Source of the DNA: Pseudomonas tohonis
Lineage (GTDB): Bacteria; Pseudomonadota; Gammaproteobacteria; Pseudomonadales; Pseudomonadaceae
DNA: 64,000 bases
NCBI RefSeq assembly: GCF_012767755.2
Contig: NZ_AP023189.1
Coordinates: 3,598,001-3,662,000, forward strand
Direction of reading: 5' to 3'
In this document: in pieces, positions 1-8,513 of the stretch
Numbering within the stretch: position 1 is the first letter of the stretch
Layout: each line of letters starts with the position of its first letter
Translations under genes and position numbers: made by a program
The notes under the pieces: generated by a model
Database searches by the model: none
Told to the model about the DNA's origin: nothing
The model's input: only the letters and a program-made list of their open reading frames with translations

Positions 1-1370
1 TCCCGCACCCAGCGCTCGCCGTCCTCGCGCATGCTGGCCATGCCGGCGGCGCGGGCGGCCTCGCGCAGGCATTGCTCGGCCTCGCCCTGGTGGATCAGGC
101 GGCGGATGTCGTCGTCGATCACGAAGAGTTCGTGGATGCCGGTACGGCCGCTGTAGCCGGTGTGGTTGCAGGCGGCGCAGCCCACCGCGCGCCACTGCCC
201 GGGAACGCCCGGGTCGGGTTCGCGGCATTGCATGCAGAGGCGGCGCACCAGGCGCTGGGCGAGCACGCCGAGCATGCTGGAGGCCAGCAGGAAGGGCTCC
301 ACGCCCATGTCGGTGAGGCGGGTGACGGCGGAGACGGCGTCGTTGGTGTGCAGCGTGGCCAGCACCAGGTGGCCGGTGAGGGAGGCCTGCACGGCGATCT
401 GCGCCGTCTCCAGGTCGCGGATCTCGCCGATCATGATGATGTCCGGGTCCTGGCGCAGGATCGCGCGCAGGGCCAGGGCGAAGCTCATGTCGATGCGCGC
501 GTTGACCTGGATCTGGCTGATGCCCGGAAGGTCGTATTCCACCGGGTCCTCCACCGTGAGGATGTTGCTGGTGGCGGCGTCCAGCCGCGCCAGGGCGGCG
601 TAGAGGGTGGTGGTCTTGCCGCTGCCGGTGGGCCCGGTGACCAGCACGATGCCGTGGGGCTGGTGGATCAGCCGGTCGAGCCGCTCCAGCAGCGTCGGCG
701 CCATGCCCAGGGTCTCCAGGCGCAGGCGCCCGGCCTGCTTGTCCAGCAGGCGCATCACCACCCGCTCGCCGTGGCCGGTGGGCACGGTTGAGACGCGCAC
801 GTCGATGGGCCGCCCGGCCACCCGCAGGGCGATGCGGCCGTCCTGCGGCAGGCGTTTCTCGGCGATGTCCAGCTGCGCCATGATCTTGATCCGCGACACC
901 AGCGCCGCGTGCAACGCCTTGCGCGGGGCGACCACGTCGCGCAGCGCGCCATCCACCCGGTAGCGCACCACCGAATGGGTCTCGAAGGGCTCGATGTGGA
1001 TGTCGCTGGCCTCGTCCCGCGCGGCCTGGGTCAGCAGGGCATTGATCATGCGGATCACCGGTGCGCCGTCCTCGGTATCCAGCAGGTCGGTGACCTCGGG
1101 CATGTCCTGCAGCAGGCGGTCCAGGTCCACCTCGCTCTCGGCGGCGCCGACCACTGCCGCGGCGCTGCCGGTATCGGCGTAGGCGCTGGCCAGCAGGGTT
1201 TCCAGCTCGGCCTCGGTGACCCGCTGGATGGCCGTCGCGCCATGGCGGCGGCGCACCTCGCCAATGGCCCAGCCGGGGGTGCTGGGGCTCACCAGCAGCA
1301 CCGCGCCCTCCCCCTCGCCCTGCAGCAGCAGGCGCTGGGCGCGGGCCCAGGCGTAGGGCAGCGCGCTCAT
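1..1370 (-). CDS. hxcR: Type II secretion ATPase GspE/HxcR (partial, C-terminus beyond window)
   Basis: Cytoplasmic hexameric ATPase that powers pseudopilus assembly in type II secretion. About 456 codons are present and the frame is still open at the window edge; the family is near 500 residues, so little is missing. Visible in order: an N-terminal domain, the Walker A motif GPTGSGKT near residue 246, the Walker B region DPDIIMIGEIRD near residue 300, and a tetracysteine zinc motif (CMQC then CAAC) near the end. The start ATG overlaps the hxcQ stop in an ATGA, so the two are translationally coupled. The gene order W-U-P-V-T-X-Y-Z-Q-R matches the P. aeruginosa hxc cluster from memory, which is why the hxc name is used rather than xcp. 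hxcS (gspF) is expected just outside the window. Confidence 0.93.
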   Translation of the reverse strand, partial: MSALPYAWARAQRLLLQGEGEGAVLLVSPSTPGWAIGEVRRRHGATAIQRVTEAELETLLASAYADTGSAAAVVGAAESEVDLDRLLQDMPEVTDLLDTEDGAPVIRMINALLTQAARDEASDIHIEPFETHSVVRYRVDGALRDVVAPRKALHAALVSRIKIMAQLDIAEKRLPQDGRIALRVAGRPIDVRVSTVPTGHGERVVMRLLDKQAGRLRLETLGMAPTLLERLDRLIHQPHGIVLVTGPTGSGKTTTLYAALARLDAATSNILTVEDPVEYDLPGISQIQVNARIDMSFALALRAILRQDPDIIMIGEIRDLETAQIAVQASLTGHLVLATLHTNDAVSAVTRLTDMGVEPFLLASSMLGVLAQRLVRRLCMQCREPDPGVPGQWRAVGCAACNHTGYSGRTGIHELFVIDDDIRRLIHQGEAEQCLREAARAAGMASMREDGERWVR

Positions 1371-3763
1371 GGCTGCTCGCCCGGGCGCAGCGGCACGGCG
1401 CGCATGGGCCGGGGTTGCGGGGCCGGCAGCGGCGCGGCCGGCTCCAGCGGCATGGCTTGTTCGGCCGGCGGCAGCTGCGGCGCCTGCATGTCGCTGAGGG
1501 ACCACTTGCGCTCGGGCTGCAACGCGCCCTGGGCACGGCGGATGAAGTCGTAGCGGTTGAGGGTGATGCTGCGCCCCACGCCGTCGTCGCGAATGATGTA
1601 GGGCCGCAGGAACACCATCAGGTTGGTCTTGGTCCGGGCGCGGCGGTCGCTGCGGAACAGCGCGCCGATGCCGGGCAGGCTGCCGAGCCCGGGCACGGCG
1701 TCGCTGCTCTGCACGAAGCTGTCCTGCAGCAGCCCGCCGAGCACCATGATCTGCCCGTCGTCGAGGAGGATGCTGGTGTCGATGGCGCGCTTGTTGGTCA
1801 CGGTGCCGGCGTCGTTGTCGGCGCGCTCGTCGACGCTGCTGACCTCCTGGTAGATGTCCAGCTTCACCGTGCCGCCCTCGGAGATCTGCGGCCGCACGTT
1901 GAGGCGCAGGCCCACCTCCTCGCGCTCGATGGTCTGGAACGGGTTGTTGCTGGTGCCGCCGCCATTGGTGACGTAGTTGCCGCTGACGAAGGGAATGGTC
2001 TGGCCGACGAAGATGCTCGCCGCCTCGTTGTCCAGGGTGAGCAGGTTGGGCGTGGACAGCACGTTGGTGCCGCCCTTGCTCTTCAGCGCGCGGGCCAGGA
2101 CCTTGAGGTCGAGCACGCGGCCGATGCCGGGGATGTCCACACCACCGGAGACCTTGCCGATGCTGAGGCCGCCCGGCAGCACGTCGATGCTGTTCTTGGC
2201 GGCGGTGTTGAGGCCCGCGCCGCCGAGGTTGGCGCCGCCGATCCAGCCGTTGCCGGCCAGGTTGCCGGCCTGCCACTGGATGCCGAATTCGCTGGTGTCG
2301 TCCTCGCTGACCTCGACGATCAGGCTCTCGATCACCACCTGCGCGCGGCGCTGGTCGAGCAGGTCGATGACCTCGCGCAGGTTGCGGTACAGCGGGTCCG
2401 GCGCGGAGATCAGCAGGGTGTTGGTGGTGGTATCGGCCTGCACGGTGACGCCATTGGCGGAGAAGGCCACCGCGCCCTCCTGGCCGCCCGGCCCCTTGGC
2501 CGCCGACAGCAGGCCGCCGCCCGACTGCCCGTAGCCACCGGAGCTGCCGGCCTGCCCGTTGCCGCCGGTGGAGGTGCCGGAGCTGGTGCCGCTGCCCGTG
2601 GTGTTCTGCATGCTGCCGCCGAGGTTGCCGCCGTTGAGCTGGGCACGGCTGCCGTCGCCCTGGCCGGCGCCCTCGCCCTCGCCGGTGAGCAGGCCGCGCA
2701 GGGCCTGGGCCAGCTTGTTGGCCTGGGCGTTGCGCAGGTACACCACGTGCAGGTTGCTGGGGTTGCCCTGGGCGCTGTCGAGCTTGGCGATCAGCTGGCG
2801 GGCCAGCTCGCTGCGTTCGGGGCTGCCGGTACGCAGGATGATGCTGTTGGAGCGCGGGTCGCCGATCACCGCGACCTTCTGCGTGGCATCGTTGCCCGGG
2901 CTCTCCATCAGCTCGGCGACCATCGCGGCGATGTCGGTGGCGATGCCGTTCTGCACCGGCACCACGTCGGTGTCGATGGAGCCGGGCACGTCGATGTTGG
3001 CGATGATCGCCGCGACCCGCTCGAGGTTCTCCGCGTAGTCGGTGACCACCACCGTGTTGTTGCCCGGGTAGGCGTTGATCGGGTTGTTCGGCGAGACGAT
3101 GGGGCGCAGCACCGGGATCAGGTTCACCGCGTTCTCGTACTGCAGGCGGTAGGTGCGGGTGACCATGCCATTGCCCGCCGGACGGTCGGCGGCGCTGACC
3201 GGGCCGCCGAGCAGCTTGGCGTCCGCCTCCGGCACCACCTGGCTGACGCCGCCCACCTCCACCACCGAGAAGCCCTGCATGCGCAGCGCCGCCAGGAGCA
3301 TGTCGTAGGCGGTACGGGCCGGCACCTCGCCCTCGGAGACCAGGGTCAGCTGGCCCTTGACCCGGGGGTCGGCGAGGAACTGCCGGCCGGTGGCGCGCGA
3401 CAGCGCACGCAGCACGGCGGGGATGTCGGCCTCGACGAAGTTCAGCTGCACCGGCTGCTCGCCCAGCCCGGTGGCGCGGGTGTCCCGGGGCGGCGTGCCG
3501 GGGTGCCGGGCGGCCTGTTGTGCGCGCTGCGCCCGCGCCACCTGCTGCTGGCGCTCGGCCTGGGCCTGGGTGCGCTCGCGTTCCACCAGGGCGTCACCCT
3601 GCCCCACCCGCGCCATGGGCCGGCCCAGCTCGCTGGCGGCAGGGATCGGCAGCGGCGGCGGCGTGCCGCCGGACTGGCTGCAGGCGGCGAGCACCGCCGC
3701 GAGGGAAATCGCCGCCCCATGCCGCAGCGGTCGCCGCAGCCCTTGTCCATCGAACCGCTTCAT
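1367..3763 (-). CDS. hxcQ: Type II secretion secretin GspD/HxcQ (lipoprotein secretin)
   Basis: Outer-membrane secretin of 798 residues that forms the exit channel for folded periplasmic proteins. The N-terminus is a lipoprotein signal with lipobox LAAC and Cys28 as acylation site; a self-targeted lipo-secretin is a known hallmark of HxcQ as opposed to XcpQ. N-domains follow (residues about 90-400), then a Gly/Ser-rich linker near residues 370-425 and the C-terminal secretin domain with the VPGLG-type sequence and STPNLLTLDN. The Gly/Ser-rich stretch is low complexity and may vary in length between strains. The start overlaps the hxcZ stop as ATGA and the stop overlaps the hxcR start the same way. 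Confidence 0.95.
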   Translation of the reverse strand: MKRFDGQGLRRPLRHGAAISLAAVLAACSQSGGTPPPLPIPAASELGRPMARVGQGDALVERERTQAQAERQQQVARAQRAQQAARHPGTPPRDTRATGLGEQPVQLNFVEADIPAVLRALSRATGRQFLADPRVKGQLTLVSEGEVPARTAYDMLLAALRMQGFSVVEVGGVSQVVPEADAKLLGGPVSAADRPAGNGMVTRTYRLQYENAVNLIPVLRPIVSPNNPINAYPGNNTVVVTDYAENLERVAAIIANIDVPGSIDTDVVPVQNGIATDIAAMVAELMESPGNDATQKVAVIGDPRSNSIILRTGSPERSELARQLIAKLDSAQGNPSNLHVVYLRNAQANKLAQALRGLLTGEGEGAGQGDGSRAQLNGGNLGGSMQNTTGSGTSSGTSTGGNGQAGSSGGYGQSGGGLLSAAKGPGGQEGAVAFSANGVTVQADTTTNTLLISAPDPLYRNLREVIDLLDQRRAQVVIESLIVEVSEDDTSEFGIQWQAGNLAGNGWIGGANLGGAGLNTAAKNSIDVLPGGLSIGKVSGGVDIPGIGRVLDLKVLARALKSKGGTNVLSTPNLLTLDNEAASIFVGQTIPFVSGNYVTNGGGTSNNPFQTIEREEVGLRLNVRPQISEGGTVKLDIYQEVSSVDERADNDAGTVTNKRAIDTSILLDDGQIMVLGGLLQDSFVQSSDAVPGLGSLPGIGALFRSDRRARTKTNLMVFLRPYIIRDDGVGRSITLNRYDFIRRAQGALQPERKWSLSDMQAPQLPPAEQAMPLEPAAPLPAPQPRPMRAVPLRPGEQP

Positions 3764-4311
3764 GAGGATTCCTTAGCGCCTGGCGCCTGTTCCATGCCGA
3801 CGACGCCGGAAAGCCGGGCGTCCGTCCGTTCGCTTTCTGTCCCGCCGTCGCGCCGCAGCCGCACCTGGCGCAGCTCCAGCGGCAGGCTCGGGGTCACGCC
3901 CAGCAGCCAGTCCATCACCCCTTGCGCCGGGGCGCCTTGCAGTTCCAGCTGCCAGCGCGGACCGTCCACGTGCAGTTGGTAGTGGCCGGCCAGGCCGTTG
4001 CCATCCAGCCCCTGGCGCAACAGCGATTCCAGCGATGCGCCCGGCGCCAGGGCCGCCGGCCCCTGCACCTCGGCCAGCACCGCTTCCAGGGTCTGTGCCT
4101 GGGCACGCAGGCGCGGCAGCTCGGCCTGCCAGTGCTCGATGCGCGCCAGGGGCGGTTCGATCAGGGCGAACCACAGCAGCATCGGCGGCAGCGCGATGGC
4201 CGCCAGGCGCAGGATGCGCCGGTCGCGCGGGCCCAGCCGCTGCCAGCGCTGGCGGGCCTGGGCCCTCTGCGGGTACCAGGCGCTGCGCAGGCGTTGCAGG
4301 CGCTCATTCAT
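3760..4311 (-). CDS. hxcZ: Type II secretion inner-membrane protein GspM/HxcZ
   Basis: Bitopic inner-membrane platform protein of 183 residues. A basic cytoplasmic N-terminus is followed by one hydrophobic segment (RILRLAAIALPPMLLWFALI) and a periplasmic domain. GspM partners GspL and links the ATPase to the platform. I chose the ATG at 4311 (MNERLQRL) because it overlaps the end of hxcY by only 8 bases; an upstream in-frame ATG at 4329 would add six residues and enlarge the overlap. Sequence conservation in this family is low, so the call rests on size, topology and position between gspL and gspD. Confidence 0.85.
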   Translation of the reverse strand: MNERLQRLRSAWYPQRAQARQRWQRLGPRDRRILRLAAIALPPMLLWFALIEPPLARIEHWQAELPRLRAQAQTLEAVLAEVQGPAALAPGASLESLLRQGLDGNGLAGHYQLHVDGPRWQLELQGAPAQGVMDWLLGVTPSLPLELRQVRLRRDGGTESERTDARLSGVVGMEQAPGAKESS

Positions 4312-5473
4312 CGCGGCCGGCCTCGCCACTGGGGGCGTCGCCCGGTGGCAGCGGCTTCAGGCTCCAGCCATCCGCGCCGATGGCCGCCTGCAACCCGGCC
4401 TGGGCCAGGCTCGCCTGCCAGGCCGGGTCCACCGGAGGCTTGCGGGCCCCGGCACGGGGCACCAGGCGCAGGGTCTCGCCGTCGTAGTCGAGGGATTCGA
4501 GGGTGCCCAGGGCGAACGGCATGGCGACCACGGCCTGCTGCACCAGGGCGGCGAAGCGACCGGGCCCATCCTGGCTGCCGCCGGCCAGGCGCGCGTCGCG
4601 TTGCTGGCGGGCTTGCTGCAGCGGATTGAGCACCACGGGCAGCTGCGGGAAGACCTGTTTCACCCGCTGCGACATCTGCTGCTTGAGCGCCTGCCCCTGC
4701 TGGGCCATCTGGGTGGCGTGCAGGTTGAGGCCGAGGGTCCAGACGCCAACGGCCAGGGCGCAACAGGCCAGTGCCCGGCCCCAGCGCCGTGGCCCGCGGA
4801 CGGGGCCCGCCAACCCCTGCAGCAGGTTGCAGGCGGGCACCGGGCCGGTCCAGCGACGGCTGGCATCGACCGCCTCGCCCGGCAGGCCCTCGGGGACATC
4901 GCCAGGCCAGCGCGGTGCCTCGCCGCTCTCCAGCAGGCGCGGCGCGCAGTCCTCGGGCAGGGGGTGCACCCAGGCGCCCTGAACGCTCTCACGCACCAGC
5001 AACTGGCCGTCACGCAGCTGCACGCAGGCGGCTCCGGCGTCGACGCCCAGGAAGAACGGCGCGCCATACAGGCCACGGGGCTCCAGCGCGCACTGGCGCA
5101 GGCACTGCAGCAGGCGCTGCAGGCGCTCGCGCTCCAGCCAGGCCAGTTGCACCCGGCCGTCCGCCTGGCGCGGGCCGTGCACCAGGTGCAGCGCGTCGCC
5201 GCCCCCGAGCACGAGGCCATCGGCCGCACAGCGCACCGCATCGCCCAGGCGCGCGGCGGGCAGCGGCGGCAGTTCGAGGCTGGCCAGCAGGCTGTCGTCC
5301 GGGTGCAGGGTCAGCTCCACGGCCTTGCCACGGGCCTGGCGGCCGAGTTCGGCGAGGCTGGCCCGCCCCTCGCTGGCGAGGTGTCCCTGGCGATCCAGCC
5401 AGGCATGTTCCACCTGGCTGTCGGGCCCCAGGCCGGCCAGGGGCGGCAGGGCGATCCGCAGCGACGCGTTCAT
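4304..5473 (-). CDS. hxcY: Type II secretion protein GspL/HxcY
   Basis: Inner-membrane platform protein of 389 residues. The cytoplasmic actin-like domain of GspL recruits the ATPase; here it fills roughly residues 1-245. One membrane segment follows (LACCALAVGVWTLGLNL), then a periplasmic ferredoxin-like domain. The ATG at 5473 is preferred over a longer open frame because it forms an ATGA overlap with the hxcX stop, like the other junctions of this operon. The identification rests on length, single-pass layout and synteny with hxcY of P. aeruginosa more than on catalytic motifs. Confidence 0.87.
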   Translation of the reverse strand: MNASLRIALPPLAGLGPDSQVEHAWLDRQGHLASEGRASLAELGRQARGKAVELTLHPDDSLLASLELPPLPAARLGDAVRCAADGLVLGGGDALHLVHGPRQADGRVQLAWLERERLQRLLQCLRQCALEPRGLYGAPFFLGVDAGAACVQLRDGQLLVRESVQGAWVHPLPEDCAPRLLESGEAPRWPGDVPEGLPGEAVDASRRWTGPVPACNLLQGLAGPVRGPRRWGRALACCALAVGVWTLGLNLHATQMAQQGQALKQQMSQRVKQVFPQLPVVLNPLQQARQQRDARLAGGSQDGPGRFAALVQQAVVAMPFALGTLESLDYDGETLRLVPRAGARKPPVDPAWQASLAQAGLQAAIGADGWSLKPLPPGDAPSGEAGRDE

Positions 5474-6438
5474 GCGCCCACCCGCGACCAGACGATGCGC
5501 GGCTGGCTCTCCTCGGCACGCAGCAGCAGGGCCTCCACCGGGCTGCGACGCTCGCCGGCGCGGGCCAGCCCGCGCACCAGGAACCACTCGCTGGTGATGC
5601 CGATGCGCACCCGCTCGGTGGTCAGGTCGGGCATGCGCAGGCGGTTGAGCACGTCACCGCTGTTGATGAACCACTGCCCGCGGTCGCGCTCGGCGACCAG
5701 GGCGCGGGCGCGCTCCAGGCCGAGGCCGGGCACCCGCGCGGCGATCACCTCGGCGGAGGTGGTGTTGCCATTGACCCAGGTGGGCATGGGCAGCAGCGTG
5801 ACGAAGGGCGCCAGGCGCTGCAGCACGTCGGCGGGTACGCCGGGCAACCCGGCGAGGTCCTCCAGGCGGCGCAGCATGGGGCGTCTGGCTTCGATGGCGC
5901 GATCCTCTGCCTCGGGCGAGGTCAGCCGGCCGCTGTCGAAACCGCTGCCGCCGGCCGGCTCGCTGCGGGGCGGCTGTAGGCGATAGGCATAGCCGTCGAT
6001 CACCCGGCGGGCGATGCGCGAGGCCACTTCCGGCGGCACGCCGAGCAGCGCGCAGAGGCGTTCGAAGGTGGCCATCTCCAGCGGGTCGAGCTGGTCGTCC
6101 TGCACCAGGTTGCGCAGGTTGAAGCGGCCCTGTTCGTCGATGATCGCGCCCTCGAAGGCGATGCCCTCGCCCAGGTTCAGGTTGCGCAGCGGCTGTGCCC
6201 AGGCCTGGTCGAGACGGGTGGCCGCCTCGCGCAGGCGCGCCTCCCAGAGCCGCTGGCGGCTCCACTCCAGGGCACCTCGCGCGGCCCAGGCGCCCTGCAG
6301 GCGCTGCTGCTCGCTCTCCACGGCGCGGGTGATGCGCGCCTGGCGGGCGATCATGCCGGCGGCGATGACCGCCACGACGGTCGCGATCAGCAAGGCGCTG
6401 ATCACCGCCATGCCGCGCTGGCTGGCCAGGGGATGCAC
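5470..6438 (-). CDS. hxcX: Type II secretion minor pseudopilin GspK/HxcX
   Basis: Large minor pseudopilin of 322 residues that caps the pseudopilus tip with GspI and GspJ. A GTG start at 6438 gives a short leader (VHPLASQRG) ending in Gly, followed by a hydrophobic helix MAVISALLIATVVAVIAAG, the expected prepilin-peptidase cleavage site for GspK. Starting at the internal ATG would remove the leader, so the GTG is the better choice. As in other GspK proteins the residue at +5 is not the Glu found in the other pseudopilins. The C-terminal half has the helix-hairpin-helix-like stretch IAARVPGLGLERARAL typical of the family. It sits 8 bases behind hxcT. Confidence 0.9.
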   Translation of the reverse strand: MHPLASQRGMAVISALLIATVVAVIAAGMIARQARITRAVESEQQRLQGAWAARGALEWSRQRLWEARLREAATRLDQAWAQPLRNLNLGEGIAFEGAIIDEQGRFNLRNLVQDDQLDPLEMATFERLCALLGVPPEVASRIARRVIDGYAYRLQPPRSEPAGGSGFDSGRLTSPEAEDRAIEARRPMLRRLEDLAGLPGVPADVLQRLAPFVTLLPMPTWVNGNTTSAEVIAARVPGLGLERARALVAERDRGQWFINSGDVLNRLRMPDLTTERVRIGITSEWFLVRGLARAGERRSPVEALLLRAEESQPRIVWSRVGA

Positions 6439-6446
6439 GGCGCGGC

Positions 6447-6896
6447 CTACAGCTGCCAGGAGCCGATGTCGGCATTGACGCCCTCGCCCTCGGGCTGGCC
6501 GTCGGCCCCCAGGGAGAAGATGTCCACCTCGCCGTTGGCGCCGGGGTTGAGGTAGTTGTAGGGGCGGCCCCAGGGGTCGTTGGGCAGGCGCTCGAGGTAG
6601 GAGCGCCAGTTGCTCGAGGTGGCGTTCGCCGGGCGTTCCACCAGCACCTTCAGGCCTTCGTTCTGGCTCGGGTAGCGGCCCTGGTCGAGGCGGTAGAGCT
6701 TGAGCGCCTGCATCAGCCCGGCGATGTCCTGGCGCGCGGCGGTGGCACGGGCCTGGTCGGGGCGGTCGAGCACCTTGGGCACCACCATGGCGGCGAGGAT
6801 GCCGAGGATCACCACCACCACCATGATCTCGATGAGGGTGAAGCCCTGCTGGCCATTCCGGCCGCGAACCGGGGAGCTGAACCGCGCGATATCCAT
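6447..6896 (-). CDS. hxcT: Type II secretion major pseudopilin GspG/HxcT
   Basis: Major pseudopilin of 149 residues. The prepilin signature QQG|FTLIEIMVVVVILGILAAM is complete, with Glu at +5 of the mature protein. The C-terminal part contains the conserved NDPWGRPY motif and acidic residues near the end that bind calcium in GspG proteins. The start at 6896 has a strong Shine-Dalgarno AAGGAG about 8 bases upstream; longer open sequence upstream has no sign of coding. It is the first gene of the minus-strand run hxcT-X-Y-Z-Q-R. Confidence 0.95.
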   Translation of the reverse strand: MDIARFSSPVRGRNGQQGFTLIEIMVVVVILGILAAMVVPKVLDRPDQARATAARQDIAGLMQALKLYRLDQGRYPSQNEGLKVLVERPANATSSNWRSYLERLPNDPWGRPYNYLNPGANGEVDIFSLGADGQPEGEGVNADIGSWQL

Positions 6897-7093
6897 CTCG
6901 ACACTCCTTGGGTCTGCCTCGGCCCGCTCCGTGGAGGCGGGCCCGTCCTGTCGACCCGGATTGTTCCAAGCGCATATGTCACTGGTATTGAAAATCCTCG
7001 GGAGGATTTCCCCCGCGCCCCGCCACGACGCCCGTGGCATGGGGGGCTGCGCGCCGGCGGGCCCGCGTTTGCGGGCGCCGTCCTCCGGTGTTT

Positions 7094-7127
7094 CCGTCAG
7101 CGTTTCGTCAGACGCCGGCGCTAGGCT
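7094..7127 (+). promoter_or_regulatory. PhoB-box-like promoter of hxcV
   Basis: Two 7-base direct repeats, CCGTCAG and TCGTCAG, are separated by four bases (CGTT), giving the 11-base period of a Pho box (consensus CTGTCAT-N4-CTGTCAT). A TAGGCT hexamer starts 10 bases after the second repeat, at the spacing expected for the -10 of a PhoB-activated promoter. The box lies about 50 bases before hxcV. The P. aeruginosa hxc genes are known to respond to phosphate limitation, which fits. Assignment is by pattern only. Confidence 0.55.
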
Positions 7128-7158
7128 GGAGCCTTCTTCCCCGCCCCGTGACCCGCCC

Positions 7159-7554
7159 ATGCGCAAGGCCCACGCAACGCCGCGGCAAGCGGCCGGTTTC
7201 ACCCTGATCGAAGTGCTGGTGGCGCTGGCCATCGTCGCCGTGGCCATGTCGGCGGCGGTGCGTGCCGCCGGGCAGATGACCCAGGCCGACAGCTTGCTGC
7301 GCGACCGCTCCATCGCCCTGCTGGCGGCCCAGTCGCGCCTCGCCGAGCTACGCCTGGAGGGGCTGCCGGGTGTCGGCCGCAAGGTGCTGGACTGTGATCA
7401 GGGGCGCCTGCGGTTGAGCTGCGAGCAGCGCGTCACCCCGCTGGGCGACCTGCTGCAGCTGAGCCTGCGCGTGCACGACCGCGAACGTGGCGGCCCGCCC
7501 CTGGCGCGCCTGGAAACCCTGGTGGCGCGCGACCTACCGCAGGTGACGCCGTGA
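7159..7554 (+). CDS. hxcV: Type II secretion minor pseudopilin GspI/HxcV
   Basis: Minor pseudopilin of 131 residues. The leader MRKAHATPRQAAG precedes FTLIEVLVALAIVAVAM, giving a canonical prepilin-peptidase site with Glu+5. GspI nucleates the pseudopilus tip together with GspJ and GspK. The gene is divergent from hxcT and convergent with hxcP; only two bases separate the hxcV and hxcP stop codons. The PhoB-like promoter at 7094-7127 is positioned to drive it alone. Confidence 0.9.
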   Translation: MRKAHATPRQAAGFTLIEVLVALAIVAVAMSAAVRAAGQMTQADSLLRDRSIALLAAQSRLAELRLEGLPGVGRKVLDCDQGRLRLSCEQRVTPLGDLLQLSLRVHDRERGGPPLARLETLVARDLPQVTP

Positions 7555-7556
7555 AC

Positions 7557-7985
7557 TCAGCGCAACGAGGGCAGCGGCGGCGCGTCGGGCAGGCGGGCGA
7601 TGGACAGGCGCTGGGTTTCGCCACCCCGGGCGATGATCACCGCGTCCCGTTCGATGGCGTCCAGGCGTACGCCCTCCCCCAGGCTCTCGCCAGCGAGGAA
7701 GGCGCGGGGCGGCGCGTCGTCCACCGCGAGGATGGCCACGGCGCCACGCTCCCCGGCGAACAGCCCGGTGAGGCGCACGTCCAGCTGGCTGGCGCGGCTG
7801 GCGAACCATTGCGCCGCATCCCGGGCGGCGGCAGGCGCCGGCTGCGGGGCCTGGCCGAGCGCCTGGGCCTGCTGGGGCCCGGGGTCGCCCAGCAGCAACC
7901 CCCAGGTGACCAGGCCCGCCAGGGTCGCCGCCAGTGCGGTGCCCTGGACCCATGCGGCGGGGTTGAAGCGGCTGACAAGGCGCAT
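7557..7985 (-). CDS. hxcP: Type II secretion inner-membrane protein GspC/HxcP (short form)
   Basis: Predicted GspC-type protein of 142 residues: short cytoplasmic tail, one transmembrane helix (about residues 13-32), an Ala/Pro-rich linker, then a single periplasmic homology-region domain that would contact the secretin. It lacks the C-terminal PDZ or coiled-coil domain of classical GspC proteins of 250-300 residues. The short form and its place between hxcV and hxcU match HxcP. Sequence evidence is modest; position carries much of the call. Confidence 0.75.
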   Translation of the reverse strand: MRLVSRFNPAAWVQGTALAATLAGLVTWGLLLGDPGPQQAQALGQAPQPAPAAARDAAQWFASRASQLDVRLTGLFAGERGAVAILAVDDAPPRAFLAGESLGEGVRLDAIERDAVIIARGGETQRLSIARLPDAPPLPSLR

Positions 7986-8042
7986 GCGACGGTTCTCCGG
8001 AATGTCCTGGCGCCGACGCTAACAGCCGATCTTCACGGTTTT

Positions 8043-8513
8043 ATGTCATCTCCTCCCGAGTGTGCCGGGCACGCGCAACGGGGGTTCACCCTGATCGAGC
8101 TGATGGTGGTGCTGGTGATCGTCGGCATCGCCACGGCGGCGGTGAGCCTGAGCATCCGCCCCGACCCGGCGCGCCTGCTGCGCGAGGACGCCAAGCGCCT
8201 GGCGCTGCTGTTGCAGAGTGCCCAGGACGAGGCCCGCGCCGACGGCCGCGCCATCGCCTGGCAGCCGGACGCACGCGGCTACCGCTTCCTGCGCCTGGAA
8301 GATGGCGGCGCCGATGCGCGGGTGTTCGCCGGCGACCCGCAGCTGCGCCCGCGTACCTGGCAGGTGAGCCCGCTGGACGTGCGCCTGAGCAGCGGGCGCT
8401 GGCTGCTGATCGACGCCGAGTGGATCGGCGAGCCGGCGCGCATCGAGCTGTCGGATGGGCACAATAGCGTCAGGGTCGTGCGCGAGCCGTCCGGCCGCAT
8501 CGAGGTGCAGTGA
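8043..8513 (+). CDS. hxcU: Type II secretion minor pseudopilin GspH/HxcU
   Basis: Minor pseudopilin of 156 residues with leader MSSPPECAGHAQRG followed by FTLIELMVVLVIVGIAT, a standard class III signal with Glu+5. GspH joins the pseudopilus tip to the GspG shaft. The ATG at 8043 is the only start that leaves a leader of usual length. It is divergent from hxcP across 57 bases, and its stop overlaps the hxcW start (TGATG), so hxcU and hxcW are co-translated. Confidence 0.9.
   Translation: MSSPPECAGHAQRGFTLIELMVVLVIVGIATAAVSLSIRPDPARLLREDAKRLALLLQSAQDEARADGRAIAWQPDARGYRFLRLEDGGADARVFAGDPQLRPRTWQVSPLDVRLSSGRWLLIDAEWIGEPARIELSDGHNSVRVVREPSGRIEVQ

Noticed and set aside
1415..3982. Very long open frame on the plus strand opposite hxcQ
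   Set aside because: Shadow frame caused by the high GC third-position bias of hxcQ; composition (Ala/Gly/Arg/His-rich) has no family character. The same holds for long antisense frames opposite gcvP (19803-23225), glgB (9845-12148), aauB-aauA (51428-53827) and the porin/chemoreceptor (46908-50789).
6965..6990. PhoB box for hxcT on the minus strand (GTGACAT)
   Set aside because: The neighbouring half-site matches at only about three of seven positions, too weak to support.
8032..8049. PhoB box at the hxcU start (ATGTCAT)
   Set aside because: Only one half-site is good; no second half-site at 11-base spacing, and it overlaps the start codon.
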